46,069 nt of DNA, from contig PEAF01000011.1 in assembly GCA_002753465.1 (NCBI GenBank), positions 1 to 46,069 on the forward strand, read 5' to 3'. Each line of letters opens with the position of its first letter. Position 1 is the stretch's first letter. This document shows, one piece after another, positions 1-8,751 of the stretch. The position numbers were made by a program, and so were the translations under genes. The notes beneath the pieces are model-generated. The model saw nothing but the letters and a program-made list of their open reading frames with translations. It did not search any database and was not told the origin of the DNA. This DNA is from Candidatus Omnitrophota bacterium. Its GTDB lineage: Bacteria > Omnitrophota > Gorgyraeia > Zapsychrales > Fredricksoniimonadaceae.

Positions 1-3
1 GTT

Positions 4-507
4 GTGGTCAAGGCGATCAAACTGACGCTGGAAAAAAAGATCCCGCCAGGTGTCTACAATATATCAACGGGTGTTAGCACGACTATCAGTTATTTAGCCA
101 CCGCATTAATGCTGCTTTTGGGGAAGCAGGTCCCCACCAAGGATCCAGGTGCGCATTCCCCGCAGCGTCATGTTTTAAGCTATATGAAATTCTTTTTTGC
201 GACGCTGGATGACGCGACAGGGCAGGGTTGGAGTCCGACGGCTTTTCTTGATGGCGTAAAGCTGAAGCTTGGGAATAAGTGGCGTCGCGCGTCAAGGGAG
301 GCTGATAATGCTCAGTTGCCCAAAGATGGCGGTGTGGACCTGCGTGATATTCAGGTTGAACGTCATGGGGCGGGGGCATCGACAGTGAATGACGATCAGC
401 AGTCTTTGCATGCGGTGTTAGGCAGTGGGCTGGGTGGATTTAAGCCGGTTGTTATCGGGTTCAGATCGGTTGAGAGCTTGGGGTATTTTCTAGGAATATC
501 GCCTTAA
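4..507 (+). CDS. C-terminal fragment resembling NAD-dependent epimerase/dehydratase; the last ~75 aa do not look like the family
   Basis: ORF opens at window edge; 'GVYNISTGVSTTISYLATAL' and 'GWSPTAFLDGVKLKL' resemble the C-terminal part of extended SDR sugar epimerases. Confidence 0.3.
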   Translation: MVKAIKLTLEKKIPPGVYNISTGVSTTISYLATALMLLLGKQVPTKDPGAHSPQRHVLSYMKFFFATLDDATGQGWSPTAFLDGVKLKLGNKWRRASREADNAQLPKDGGVDLRDIQVERHGAGASTVNDDQQSLHAVLGSGLGGFKPVVIGFRSVESLGYFLGISP

Positions 508-655
508 GTAGGGTCAGCGCGCTGATATCGATCAGGTCCCGGTTATTGATGCCGCAGGTGTTGCTCAAGTGTGGAGCAGCGATAGATCTTCCTAATAAAC
601 AATAATATTAATTTTAACATTGTCGACCATGCGCTTCAGGGGTATCATTTGACGT

Positions 656-1486
656 ATGCGAGGCCTTTTCTTATTCCTTATCAGTTTTTTCATATGCGTT
701 CATTCATCTGCTCAGGAGATGGATAAGATCGTCGTGTTGCAGGATGAGGTTTTCTTCGTTCAGAATGAATTGACCCAGTTAAAGAAAGCGTTAGCGGAAA
801 AGGACGAGGCGTTCAAGTCAGCTGTGATCGAGAATGCGTCTTCAGCGGCGAAGATCAACAGTCTGCAGCTTTCTTTGCTTCAGCGTGATAATGATCTGCC
901 TCGGCTCATGGAGCAGGCAGGCATGGTTTACCGCGCACAGATCAATGACATGAAAGATCAACTTAAGGCCATGACCTTGACGCTCGCGCAAAAGACGGAA
1001 CAGGTGTCGGCGCTTGAGGGGGAGAAAACTGGCTTGCAGGCCAAGATCGATATGCAGGCGGGTGAAAGGATATCCCTTCGGCAGTCCCTTAAGACGGTGG
1101 CGGATGAGGCGGACGCTCTTAAGCGTGAACTGAGTGAACGCGCGGCACATGAGATGTCAGTAGATCAGGTCAGGGAAAATGAGTTTAAATTACGCCTGTC
1201 TAGGGAGCAGTCATTGATGCAGGAGAAGATCACGGCCGCCAAGAAGCCGATCGAAGATAAGGTTGTTTTGCTTGAAGGGCAGCTGAAGGTTAAGGATGCG
1301 TACTGGACGCAGCGTCTTTCGGACGAAAAAACGCTGCTGGAGGATAAAGTGCATAAGCTTGAACAGCAGATCGCTGTTTTACGCGCGGGCGTGGGGCAGG
1401 AGATCAAACGGGCGCAGGATGCTGCCGCGGCTGAAATTCAGAAGATCAAAGACGAACTGGCTGTTTGCCGGTCCGGGAAGAAATAA
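656..1486 (+). CDS. Secreted coiled-coil protein
   Basis: N-terminal signal peptide MRGLFLFLISFFICVHSSAQE, then long heptad-like Lys/Glu/Leu-rich region; SD-like aggggt upstream. Confidence 0.6.
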   Translation: MRGLFLFLISFFICVHSSAQEMDKIVVLQDEVFFVQNELTQLKKALAEKDEAFKSAVIENASSAAKINSLQLSLLQRDNDLPRLMEQAGMVYRAQINDMKDQLKAMTLTLAQKTEQVSALEGEKTGLQAKIDMQAGERISLRQSLKTVADEADALKRELSERAAHEMSVDQVRENEFKLRLSREQSLMQEKITAAKKPIEDKVVLLEGQLKVKDAYWTQRLSDEKTLLEDKVHKLEQQIAVLRAGVGQEIKRAQDAAAAEIQKIKDELAVCRSGKK

Positions 1487-1495
1487 CGTAATACT

Positions 1496-2728
1496 ATGCG
1501 CATTTCATTTATCGTCGATAGTTTTCCTGCCCTTTCTGAAACGTTCATCCTTAATCAGATGACAGGCCTGATGGATTCCGGTTGCGAGATCAGGATCTTT
1601 GCCGGTGCGCGCTCGTCTGAAAAGATCGTTCATGAGGATGTTGTTCGCCATGGCCTTTTATATCACGTTCAGTACTGGAATGAGCGTCCGGCATCCGTCC
1701 TGGGACGGATCCTTAAGTTTATTTTTATTTTCCCCATACATTTGACGCGCTCCCCGCGCGTTATTCTGCGTTCCATTAATGTGTTCGCTTTTGGCCGTGA
1801 AGCATGGTCGCTGGAGCTTTTTTATATGACCGTGGCTTTTCTTGCCGCGCGTGCAGATGACATCATCATATGTCATCTGCGCTCGAATGGACTGATCGGT
1901 ATTAAAATGAAGCAGATCGGCGCTTTGACAGGCAAGATCGTTACGGTATTCCATATCGAGGACCTCGCGGACCTTGTTAAGAATAAAACAGTCGGGGCTC
2001 TTGAGGATCTTTTTTTAAAGGGGGACTTGTTCCTGCCTGTCAGCCGGTATGCCCAGGAGCGGCTTCTGGAATTAGGGTGTCCTCCGCGCAAGATCGTGGT
2101 GCATCGGATGGGGGTTGATGTCCGGCAGTTTGACGTGAGTGCACGCCGGCGTTTCGGTTCAACCACATTGAAGATCCTGTCGGTGGCGCGTCTTATTGAT
2201 AAAAAGGGTATCGCCTATGCGCTCGAGGCCCTGGCGCTTTTGGAGAACGAGCCGTTCGAGTATGTGATCATCGGCGATGGGCCCTTAAGAGAAATGCTGG
2301 AAATGCAGGCGCGTTCATTTGGCCTTATGCACAAGGTGCGGTTCCTGGGTTGGCAGGATTCGGGGGCGATCCGTCGATATCTTAAAGATGCGGATATTTT
2401 TCTGGCGCCGAGTGTCACAACAGCATCCGGTGACAAGGAAGGGATCCCTGTTGTTTTGATGGAAGCCATGGCCAGCGGCGTTCCCGTTGTAACGACCAGT
2501 AACGGGGCGATCCGCGAGTTGGTTGAGGATGGCCGGACCGGGTTTCTGGTCCCGGAAAAAAATGCGGCTGCACTCGCGGCCAAGTTGCGGATACTGCGTC
2601 AGGATCCGGCTGTGGCCGATGCCGCCTCGCGTGCCGCACGCCGGTTGATCGAGGAGCAGTTCAATATTCAAATACTGAACCAGCATTTGTTGCGGATTCT
2701 AACCCAAACAGCTTATGAAAATGCGTGA
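1496..2728 (+). CDS. Glycosyltransferase family 4 (WcaL/AmsK-like)
   Basis: 'MRISFIVDSFPALSETFILNQ' N-terminus and 'LSVARLIDKKGIAYALEAL...EGIPVVLMEAMASGVPVVTTSNGAIRELVEDGRTGFLV' GT-B donor-site motif. Confidence 0.9.
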   Translation: MRISFIVDSFPALSETFILNQMTGLMDSGCEIRIFAGARSSEKIVHEDVVRHGLLYHVQYWNERPASVLGRILKFIFIFPIHLTRSPRVILRSINVFAFGREAWSLELFYMTVAFLAARADDIIICHLRSNGLIGIKMKQIGALTGKIVTVFHIEDLADLVKNKTVGALEDLFLKGDLFLPVSRYAQERLLELGCPPRKIVVHRMGVDVRQFDVSARRRFGSTTLKILSVARLIDKKGIAYALEALALLENEPFEYVIIGDGPLREMLEMQARSFGLMHKVRFLGWQDSGAIRRYLKDADIFLAPSVTTASGDKEGIPVVLMEAMASGVPVVTTSNGAIRELVEDGRTGFLVPEKNAAALAAKLRILRQDPAVADAASRAARRLIEEQFNIQILNQHLLRILTQTAYENA

Positions 2729-4641
2729 ATGAGCCGATGATCATAAAATTCTTTGATAATTTTGAGGCGATCGGTCCCCAGGCATGGGATGCGCTTGTAT
2801 CTAAAGCACCGACAAAATCGATCTTTCAGACCTATGCCTGGCAGAGGGCATGGTGGCGTGCCTACGGGCAGAGTTCTTCACCGCTTCAGCCGGAGTATGC
2901 TTTGTGCCTGGTCGCTGGTTATGAAGGTGATAATTTGCGCATTGTTTGGCCGCTTGTTCGTCGGGAGGCCGTATTTTATTTTGTGGGCGATGGCATGGCG
3001 GACCGGCTGGATATTATTTATGAAGCCGCGCGCCCTTCTGACCTTCAGGCATTGCTGGCGCCCCTTAAAGAGCGGACAGATTGGCACGCGCTTGAATTGA
3101 ACGGGATCCCGGATACGTCGGTCACGTGGCGTTATTTGAAGGGTTTTTCACGCGCCGCCGGTCTTTTCCCTATGTCCGTGTCTAAAACGCCATTATGGGG
3201 GATCGTCATTCACGATCGAGAAGAGCGCGTCCGCCGGCATCTTCATACGGGATCTTTGGCCAAGCATGCCGGTATCTTTGCCTCAAAAGGCAAAGTCTCG
3301 GCATCTCATCAGGAGGCTCCGGATCACGCTGGCGTTCCGTGGAAGAACTTTTTTACCCAGCATATTCACCGATGGTCGTTGCGTTCTATGCCGGGGATGT
3401 TTGTCAAGCGTGCCGCGCGTGACCTGTGCCGTTATTATGTTGATGATCCGCAGCTGCGTTCAAGCCTGATCTTTACGACGTTATGCCTGAACGGTCAGCC
3501 TGCCGCTTACCATGCCGGATTCTTATATGATCAGGTTTTTTATTGGCATATTCCTTCCTTTGACCTTTCGCTGAAGCGTCTTTGTCCCGATGATGTGCTG
3601 TGGCGTGAAGTCGTGGCGTATGCCTACAAATGCGGCTGTTCTCAGGTGGCTTTTACCTCGTCAGACGAGCCGGTCGTGAGGCGTTTTGCAGACCGCTTGG
3701 GAACGGCGCGCACTGTTAAGATCTTCCGCCTTCGTAAGGAGGAATGGGTGGCGCGCTGGGTACGCTGGGTCAGTAAGATCCCCTGGGTGTCAGGATTTTA
3801 TCGTATGGCATCATCTTTGCTGGAAGCGCTGGGTGCCTGGATTTACCGCAAGAGGATCGTCAAGCAGGCCCGCCTTCAGATGAACGGCATTGATTCTTTT
3901 CAGGACCTTTATCTTCAGCGTGATATGCGCACCAGTGCAGATGCTAATTTATTTAAACCTGAAGCTGAGATCATCCGGCGGTTGCGGCCTGAGCTGAAAG
4001 ATATGTCCATGCTGGATATCGGGGTAGGGTATGGCCGGACCAGTATTTATTTTGCATCGATGGTAAAACGCTATGATGCCATTGACCATGTTCCGGCCAT
4101 GGTGGCCATTGCACAGGCTGATCTTGATGATCTTAAGGAGTGCGGTAATATTGTGCTGGCAGATGCCCGTCAGGTTAAGCCCGGGCCGGCCGGCACATAC
4201 GACTTTATTCTGTTTGCCGGTGAAGGTCTGGACGAATCTTCAGCGGAGGACCGTGTCAGGATCCTGCAGGAGATCCGTCGTGTGGGCCGCGAAGGGGCTC
4301 TGGTCTTTTTTTCATCCAGGAATTTACAAAGTTTGACCTTAAAGACAGCGCGCGGGGCTTTGGATTTTATTTCACGCTGGCGGCGGCGTTTTTTAATGTC
4401 GACAGCGAATGATAACTTATACCGTTCGCGCTGCCAGGAGTCGGTTTATCTTTTTGATGCTTCTGGAGGGTATCACCTGCCGGTTTATTACGGGACACCT
4501 AAAGAGCAGTCGCGCGTGCTCAAAGAGCTTGGTTTTCACGATGTCCGTGTTTTTTCCGGGCGATCAGGGCTGGAAGTGCGTGACTGGCGCCGCTGGGACA
4601 AGTTGACGGATGAAACGCTCTATTATCTGTGCCGTGTGTAG
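2725..4641 (+). CDS. Fusion: CelD/BcsL-like GNAT acyltransferase + SAM-dependent methyltransferase
   Basis: N-terminal 'SIFQTYAWQRAWWRAYG...' CelD-like; C-terminal 'MLDIGVGYGRTSIYFA...YDAIDHVPAMVAIAQADL' Rossmann methyltransferase motif I. GTG start overlaps the preceding stop (alternative ATG at 2737). Confidence 0.75.
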   Translation: MNEPMIIKFFDNFEAIGPQAWDALVSKAPTKSIFQTYAWQRAWWRAYGQSSSPLQPEYALCLVAGYEGDNLRIVWPLVRREAVFYFVGDGMADRLDIIYEAARPSDLQALLAPLKERTDWHALELNGIPDTSVTWRYLKGFSRAAGLFPMSVSKTPLWGIVIHDREERVRRHLHTGSLAKHAGIFASKGKVSASHQEAPDHAGVPWKNFFTQHIHRWSLRSMPGMFVKRAARDLCRYYVDDPQLRSSLIFTTLCLNGQPAAYHAGFLYDQVFYWHIPSFDLSLKRLCPDDVLWREVVAYAYKCGCSQVAFTSSDEPVVRRFADRLGTARTVKIFRLRKEEWVARWVRWVSKIPWVSGFYRMASSLLEALGAWIYRKRIVKQARLQMNGIDSFQDLYLQRDMRTSADANLFKPEAEIIRRLRPELKDMSMLDIGVGYGRTSIYFASMVKRYDAIDHVPAMVAIAQADLDDLKECGNIVLADARQVKPGPAGTYDFILFAGEGLDESSAEDRVRILQEIRRVGREGALVFFSSRNLQSLTLKTARGALDFISRWRRRFLMSTANDNLYRSRCQESVYLFDASGGYHLPVYYGTPKEQSRVLKELGFHDVRVFSGRSGLEVRDWRRWDKLTDETLYYLCRV

Positions 4642-4656
4642 AATTCGTGGATATTT

Positions 4657-4684
4657 TTGACAAAAACGTATCGAGTGATATTAT
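4657..4684 (+). promoter_or_regulatory. Sigma70-like promoter for FKBP gene
   Basis: TTGACA (4657-4662), 16 bp spacer, TATTAT (4679-4684); SD aggagg follows. Confidence 0.6.
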
Positions 4685-4713
4685 AACTCATTAACTTTTT
4701 ACTAGGAGGATGT

Positions 4714-5274
4714 ATGAACAAGTTGTTATGTGTGAGTGTGCTGGCGGGGATCGCATTTTTGGGTACGGGCGTTGTTCATGCTCAGAATGTCGTGGCGCCT
4801 GGCATGAAGGTTAAGTTCGATTATACATTGACGGTAGATAAAGAGGAAGTTGAAACGACCAAGGGCAAGCAGCCGCTTGAGTACGTTGACGGCAAAAATA
4901 TGCTTATCCCGGGTCTTGAGAAAGAGTTAACCGGGATGAAGGTGGGTGAGGCCAAGACGGTCATGGTTAAGCCTGAAGACGGTTATGGTCCGGTACGTCC
5001 TGAAGCGGTACGTGAATTTGACAAGACAAAGTTTCCTGCTGATATAACACCGCAGGTCGGCATGGTGCTTGAAATGCAGGATCCTGACGGTAATCCTTAT
5101 CCTGCCATGGTCAAAGAGGTCAAGGACAAGGTCGTGATGCTTGATTTCAATCATCCGTTGGCCGGTAAGGAATTAAAGTTTGATGTAACGATCGTCGCTG
5201 TTGAACCGGCTCCGGCTGTGGCGGTTGCACCGGCTGCACCTCAAGTTCCGGCGGTCCCTGAAGTAAAGAAATAA
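4714..5274 (+). CDS. Secreted SlyD-like FKBP-type peptidyl-prolyl isomerase
   Basis: Signal peptide ending VVHAQ; 'VKFDYTLTVDKEEVETT', 'IPGLEKELTGMKVGEAKTVMVKPEDGYGP' FKBP/SlyD motifs; Pro/Ala-rich tail. Confidence 0.9.
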   Translation: MNKLLCVSVLAGIAFLGTGVVHAQNVVAPGMKVKFDYTLTVDKEEVETTKGKQPLEYVDGKNMLIPGLEKELTGMKVGEAKTVMVKPEDGYGPVRPEAVREFDKTKFPADITPQVGMVLEMQDPDGNPYPAMVKEVKDKVVMLDFNHPLAGKELKFDVTIVAVEPAPAVAVAPAAPQVPAVPEVKK

Positions 5275-5296
5275 TAAGGTCCCTGTCAAACGTTTC

Positions 5297-5330
5297 AAAA
5301 CCCCGGCATAACCTGTCGGGGTTTTTCTTT
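5297..5330 (+). terminator. Rho-independent terminator after FKBP gene
   Basis: AAAACCCCG...CGGGGTTTTT stem with T-tract. Confidence 0.8.
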
Positions 5331-5360
5331 TGGCCGTCTTTTAAAACATCAATCTCTTTA

Positions 5361-5388
5361 TTGTTGATATTTTCCTTCATGGTATAGT
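5361..5388 (+). promoter_or_regulatory. Candidate promoter of ccdA, apparently leaderless
   Basis: TTGTTG (5361-5366), 16 bp, TATAGT (5383-5388); ATG at 5395, 6 nt after the -10; no SD. Confidence 0.45.
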
Positions 5389-5394
5389 AGCGAC

Positions 5395-6060
5395 ATGATT
5401 ATTACCGGTCATTTGCTTGATTATGCGGTTGTTTTCGGGGCAGGGGTCCTTGTCAGCTTGACGCCCTGCGTTTACCCGCTGGTCCCTGTGACCATGGCGG
5501 CCATTGCAGGGGCTAATGTGGCCGGTGGCCGGTGGTCTGGTTTTTTATTATCTTTGATATACGTTTCAGGTTTAGCGCTTGTGTATGCTCTGTTGGGTCT
5601 TATCGCAGCCATGACAGGCAATATATTCGGAGTTCTGCAGAACAATCCCTGGGTTCTGGTCGCGGTGGCTAATATTTTCATGTTCTTCGCGCTCGCTTTC
5701 CTGGATGTTATTTCATTGCCCACCGTAAGATTGGTGACGGCGGTACGACCAAACGACAGTTGGAGTGTTTTTATGATGGGTGCTGCATCAGGGTTCCTGG
5801 TAGGGCCGTGTACAGCCCCAGCTTTAGGTGCATTATTAGCGCATATTGCCGCAAAGCAAAATATACTGTACGCCGTTAGTCTTCTGGTTGTTTTTGCCTA
5901 TGGCGTCGGCGCTTCACTTATTCTTGCCGGGACCCTGGGAGGGGTTGTTACCGGTTGGCCTAAGGTGGGGGCATGGACGCTGACCATCAAGAAGGTATCA
6001 GGCGTTATTCTTATAGGATTCGCAGAATATTATCTGTTGCGTGCGGGTGGACTTTTTTAA
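5395..6060 (+). CDS. ccdA: Cytochrome c biogenesis / thiol-disulfide transmembrane protein CcdA (DsbD family)
   Basis: 'SLTPCVYPLVPVTMAAIAG' and 'GFLVGPCTAPALGALL' with the two redox Cys; multiple TM segments. Confidence 0.9.
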   Translation: MIITGHLLDYAVVFGAGVLVSLTPCVYPLVPVTMAAIAGANVAGGRWSGFLLSLIYVSGLALVYALLGLIAAMTGNIFGVLQNNPWVLVAVANIFMFFALAFLDVISLPTVRLVTAVRPNDSWSVFMMGAASGFLVGPCTAPALGALLAHIAAKQNILYAVSLLVVFAYGVGASLILAGTLGGVVTGWPKVGAWTLTIKKVSGVILIGFAEYYLLRAGGLF

Positions 6061-6074
6061 AATTGGAGAAAAAG

Positions 6075-6560
6075 ATGAGATCATGGGTCATGGGATTATT
6101 GTTAGCAGGTGCGATCATTAATACTGCCGGCTGTGCGGTGGCGCAGGAAGAAAGTGCCTTGCTCGGCAAGAGGGCTCCGGATTTCACGCTCGAGCGTGCG
6201 AAGGGGACATCCGCCAGCCTGTACGAACTTATTAAAGGGAAAAAGGCTATCCTGTTCTTTTTCGCGTCATGGTGCCCGCATTGCCGTGAGCAGCTTAAAG
6301 AGATCAGCACGCGTAAGGCGGAGATAAAGCAAGAGGGTATTGAGATCGTTCTGATCAATATCAATGAGCCGAAGGCGAAGGTTTTATCTCTCCTGGAGAA
6401 GTATAATGTTGAGTACGATTCATTTATGGATTCAAATTCGTTTGTAGCCCAGACGTATCAGGTTGCGGGTATTCCGACCCTTGTTTTTATCGGGTCTGAC
6501 GGTCTTGTGCGGTATGTTGAATACGGTATGCCGAATAATTACAAGCAAATTTTGAACTAA
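6075..6560 (+). CDS. TlpA/ResA-like thioredoxin lipoprotein
   Basis: Lipobox-like 'NTAGC'; 'FFFASWCPHCREQL' CPHC active site; cis-Pro 'GIPTLVFIGSDG'. ATG at 6075 chosen over the longer ORF. Confidence 0.88.
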   Translation: MRSWVMGLLLAGAIINTAGCAVAQEESALLGKRAPDFTLERAKGTSASLYELIKGKKAILFFFASWCPHCREQLKEISTRKAEIKQEGIEIVLININEPKAKVLSLLEKYNVEYDSFMDSNSFVAQTYQVAGIPTLVFIGSDGLVRYVEYGMPNNYKQILN

Positions 6561-6563
6561 AGC

Positions 6564-6593
6564 TTGACTTGCCACACTTATGTGTGGTAAATT
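6564..6593 (+). promoter_or_regulatory. lexA promoter with palindromic candidate LexA operator CCACAC-TTAT-GTGTGG
   Basis: TTGACT (6564-6569), TAAATT (6588-6593), perfect 6-4-6 inverted repeat 6572-6587 in the spacer; ATG at 6600. Confidence 0.6.
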
Positions 6594-6599
6594 AAAACC

Positions 6600-7202
6600 A
6601 TGGTTAATGAAGCCCTTACAGAAAAACAGCGCAATGTTCTTAAGTTCATTTATGAACGTATCCGCTTGCATCAATCAGCGCCTACCATCCGTGAGATCGG
6701 TGAGAAATTCGGATTTTCATCGACCGGCACTGTCCGCGATCATTTGAACGCTTTGGTGAATAAAGGTTATATCCGTATTAACGAAGGCAAATCCCGCGCC
6801 ATTGAATTGATCAAGGAAGCGCTTTTCCAGGTGCCTGTTCTCGGACGGGTGCAGGCCGGGATGCCGGTTTATGCCGCCGAAGACCTTTTAGGTTACCTTA
6901 ATCTTGATCAGTTCGCTTTCCCCGGGGCGGATGTGTTTGCGTTGCGTGTGCGCGGCGAAAGCATGCGTGATGCGGGTATCATGGAAGGGGATTTTGTGCT
7001 GGTCCGTAAACAGGATCATGCCCAGGCAGGTGATGTGGTCGTGGCGCTTGTCGGTGAAGAGGCAACGGTCAAGCGTCTGGCTAAGCAGGGCAGTAGCTAT
7101 TTACTGGAACCTGCCAATCCTGCTTTTTCGCCGATCCTCATGACAGCAGAAGCCTCGATCATCGGTAAAGTGCTGCAGGTTGTCCGCGATTATTCCAACT
7201 GA
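6600..7202 (+). CDS. lexA: LexA repressor
   Basis: wHTH N-terminus 'LTEKQRNVLKFIYERI...PTIREIGEKFGFSSTGTVRDHLNAL'; cleavage-site-like 'GRVQAGMP'; catalytic 'GESM' and 'TVKRL'. Confidence 0.95.
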   Translation: MVNEALTEKQRNVLKFIYERIRLHQSAPTIREIGEKFGFSSTGTVRDHLNALVNKGYIRINEGKSRAIELIKEALFQVPVLGRVQAGMPVYAAEDLLGYLNLDQFAFPGADVFALRVRGESMRDAGIMEGDFVLVRKQDHAQAGDVVVALVGEEATVKRLAKQGSSYLLEPANPAFSPILMTAEASIIGKVLQVVRDYSN

Positions 7203-7299
7203 TCATTATCCCGCAAAAATATAAACATGAAATTTTTTCTTTGCTATCTTGGCCGCTTGTGGTAAAACTTTACCATTCATTAATTACTTAGGAGCTCAT

Positions 7300-7677
7300 A
7301 TGAAGATCGTTAAGACAGATAAAGCGCCGGCAGCCGTTGGTCCCTATAGTCAGGCTGTCATTACCGGTAATTTGGTTTTCTGCGCCGGGCAGATCCCTCT
7401 GGACCCGGCCACAGGCAATGTTGTTGCTGGCGGCATTGAAGAGCAGACGCGCCGCGTGTGCGAGAATATCAAAGGCGTTCTCTCAGGCGCCGGCACATCG
7501 ATCGACAAGGTCGTCAAAGCTTCAGTTTTCCTGAAAGACATGAATGATTTTGCCGGCATGAACAAGATTTACGCCGAGTATTTTATGAAAGATTTTCCGG
7601 CGCGTTCGACGCTTCAGGTCGCGCGTATCCCGAAAGATTGTTTGGTTGAGATCGAAGTTGTTGCTGAATTGAATTAG
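7300..7677 (+). CDS. ridA: RidA/YjgF/YER057c family enamine/imine deaminase
   Basis: 'MKIVKTDKAPAAVGPYSQAV', 'GQIPLDPATGNVV', 'ARSTLQVARIPKDCLVEIEVVA'; SD ggag at 7291. Confidence 0.95.
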   Translation: MKIVKTDKAPAAVGPYSQAVITGNLVFCAGQIPLDPATGNVVAGGIEEQTRRVCENIKGVLSGAGTSIDKVVKASVFLKDMNDFAGMNKIYAEYFMKDFPARSTLQVARIPKDCLVEIEVVAELN

Positions 7678-7690
7678 TATTATCAAATAT

Positions 7691-7862
7691 AGGTTTGGGA
7701 AATCCTGTGCGCTGCCTTTAGGCGGCTAGTCAGGAACGGTCCCGCCGCTGTAGCCCCGTTTTCGGGGGAGTCAGAAAGCCAGCCTGTATTTAAGATCATC
7801 GCCACAGCGCACGACTGTGTTCGTTGATGCATCGTATTAAGGCCCAAGCACGAGGGTGCAAT
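7691..7862 (+). ncRNA. Cobalamin riboswitch (compact)
   Basis: 'GGGAAATCCTGTGCGC...GGTCCCGCCGCTGTAGCC...GAGTCAGAAAGCCAGCCTG' conserved core upstream of btuFCDB; GTGCGC (7707-7712) complementary to GCGCAC (7807-7812) in the loop of a downstream hairpin. Confidence 0.9.
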
Positions 7863-7902
7863 CCTTAAGTCTTCCCAGGAAGACTTAGGGATTTTTTATT
7901 TT
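7863..7902 (+). terminator. Intrinsic terminator = probable riboswitch expression platform
   Basis: CCTTAAGTCTTCC-CA-GGAAGACTTAGGG followed by ATTTTTTATTTT; alternative pairing TTAAGG (7837-7842)/CCTTAA (7863-7868). Confidence 0.85.
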
Positions 7903-7917
7903 AGACAGGGGTTAAAG

Positions 7918-8751
7918 ATGACAAGGTTTTTTATTTTTATATTTTCACTGCTGTTTTTAATCGCGCCTGTTCATGCCCAGGAGAGGGTCCCGTCAAGGAT
8001 CATTTCCCTGGGGCCGGTCATTACGCAGGAACTTTATTTGCTCGGCAGTGAAGACCGTATTGTCGGTGTTACCGCGTATTGCCAGCGGCCTGAGGCGGCT
8101 AAATTGAAAGAACGTGTCGGGAATGTTCAGGAGATCAATCTGGAGAAGGTCGTGGCTTTAAAGCCGGATATTGTTTTTGCAACCGTACTGACAGACCCTC
8201 GGGCTAAAACCAAGCTCCGTAATTTGGGCATTAATGTGATCGATATCCCCAATGCCCGCGATTTTAATGAGGTATGCGATGTTTTTCTAATGATCGGGAA
8301 GATCGTCGGTAAAGATCAGGCGGCGCGCGTGATCATTGCTCAGGCGAAGGCCGAGGTAGCTGCCCTGAAAGAAAAGGTCAGCCGCAGTCCGTGGCTGAGT
8401 GTTTTTGTTCAGGTTGGCGCCAATCCTTTGGTGACCATTGGCCGGGGATCCTTTGTGAATGACCTTATCGAGCTGGCTGGCGGCGTCAATATTGTAGAGG
8501 GGGCGGGATACCTTCAGTATTCTAAGGAAAAGATCGTGATGAGCGATCCAGACGTGCTGCTTATCTCAAGTATGGGTTTCGACGGGGAACGGGAGAAAAA
8601 GAATTGGCAAAAGCTGGGGGTCCTTAAGGCGGCCAGGCAGGAGAAGATCTTTATTATCGATGAATATCTTTTATGCAGCCCGACACCCCTGAGTTTTGCG
8701 GACGCACTTAAGAGCATTATGAAGCATCTTCATCCTGAGGTGGTTTTATGA
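7918..8751 (+). CDS. btuF: Periplasmic cobalamin-binding protein BtuF
   Basis: Signal peptide; 'PSRIISLGPVITQELYLLGSEDRIVGVTAYC', 'LKPDIVFAT' cluster A-2 SBP motifs; downstream of B12 riboswitch. Confidence 0.9.
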   Translation: MTRFFIFIFSLLFLIAPVHAQERVPSRIISLGPVITQELYLLGSEDRIVGVTAYCQRPEAAKLKERVGNVQEINLEKVVALKPDIVFATVLTDPRAKTKLRNLGINVIDIPNARDFNEVCDVFLMIGKIVGKDQAARVIIAQAKAEVAALKEKVSRSPWLSVFVQVGANPLVTIGRGSFVNDLIELAGGVNIVEGAGYLQYSKEKIVMSDPDVLLISSMGFDGEREKKNWQKLGVLKAARQEKIFIIDEYLLCSPTPLSFADALKSIMKHLHPEVVL

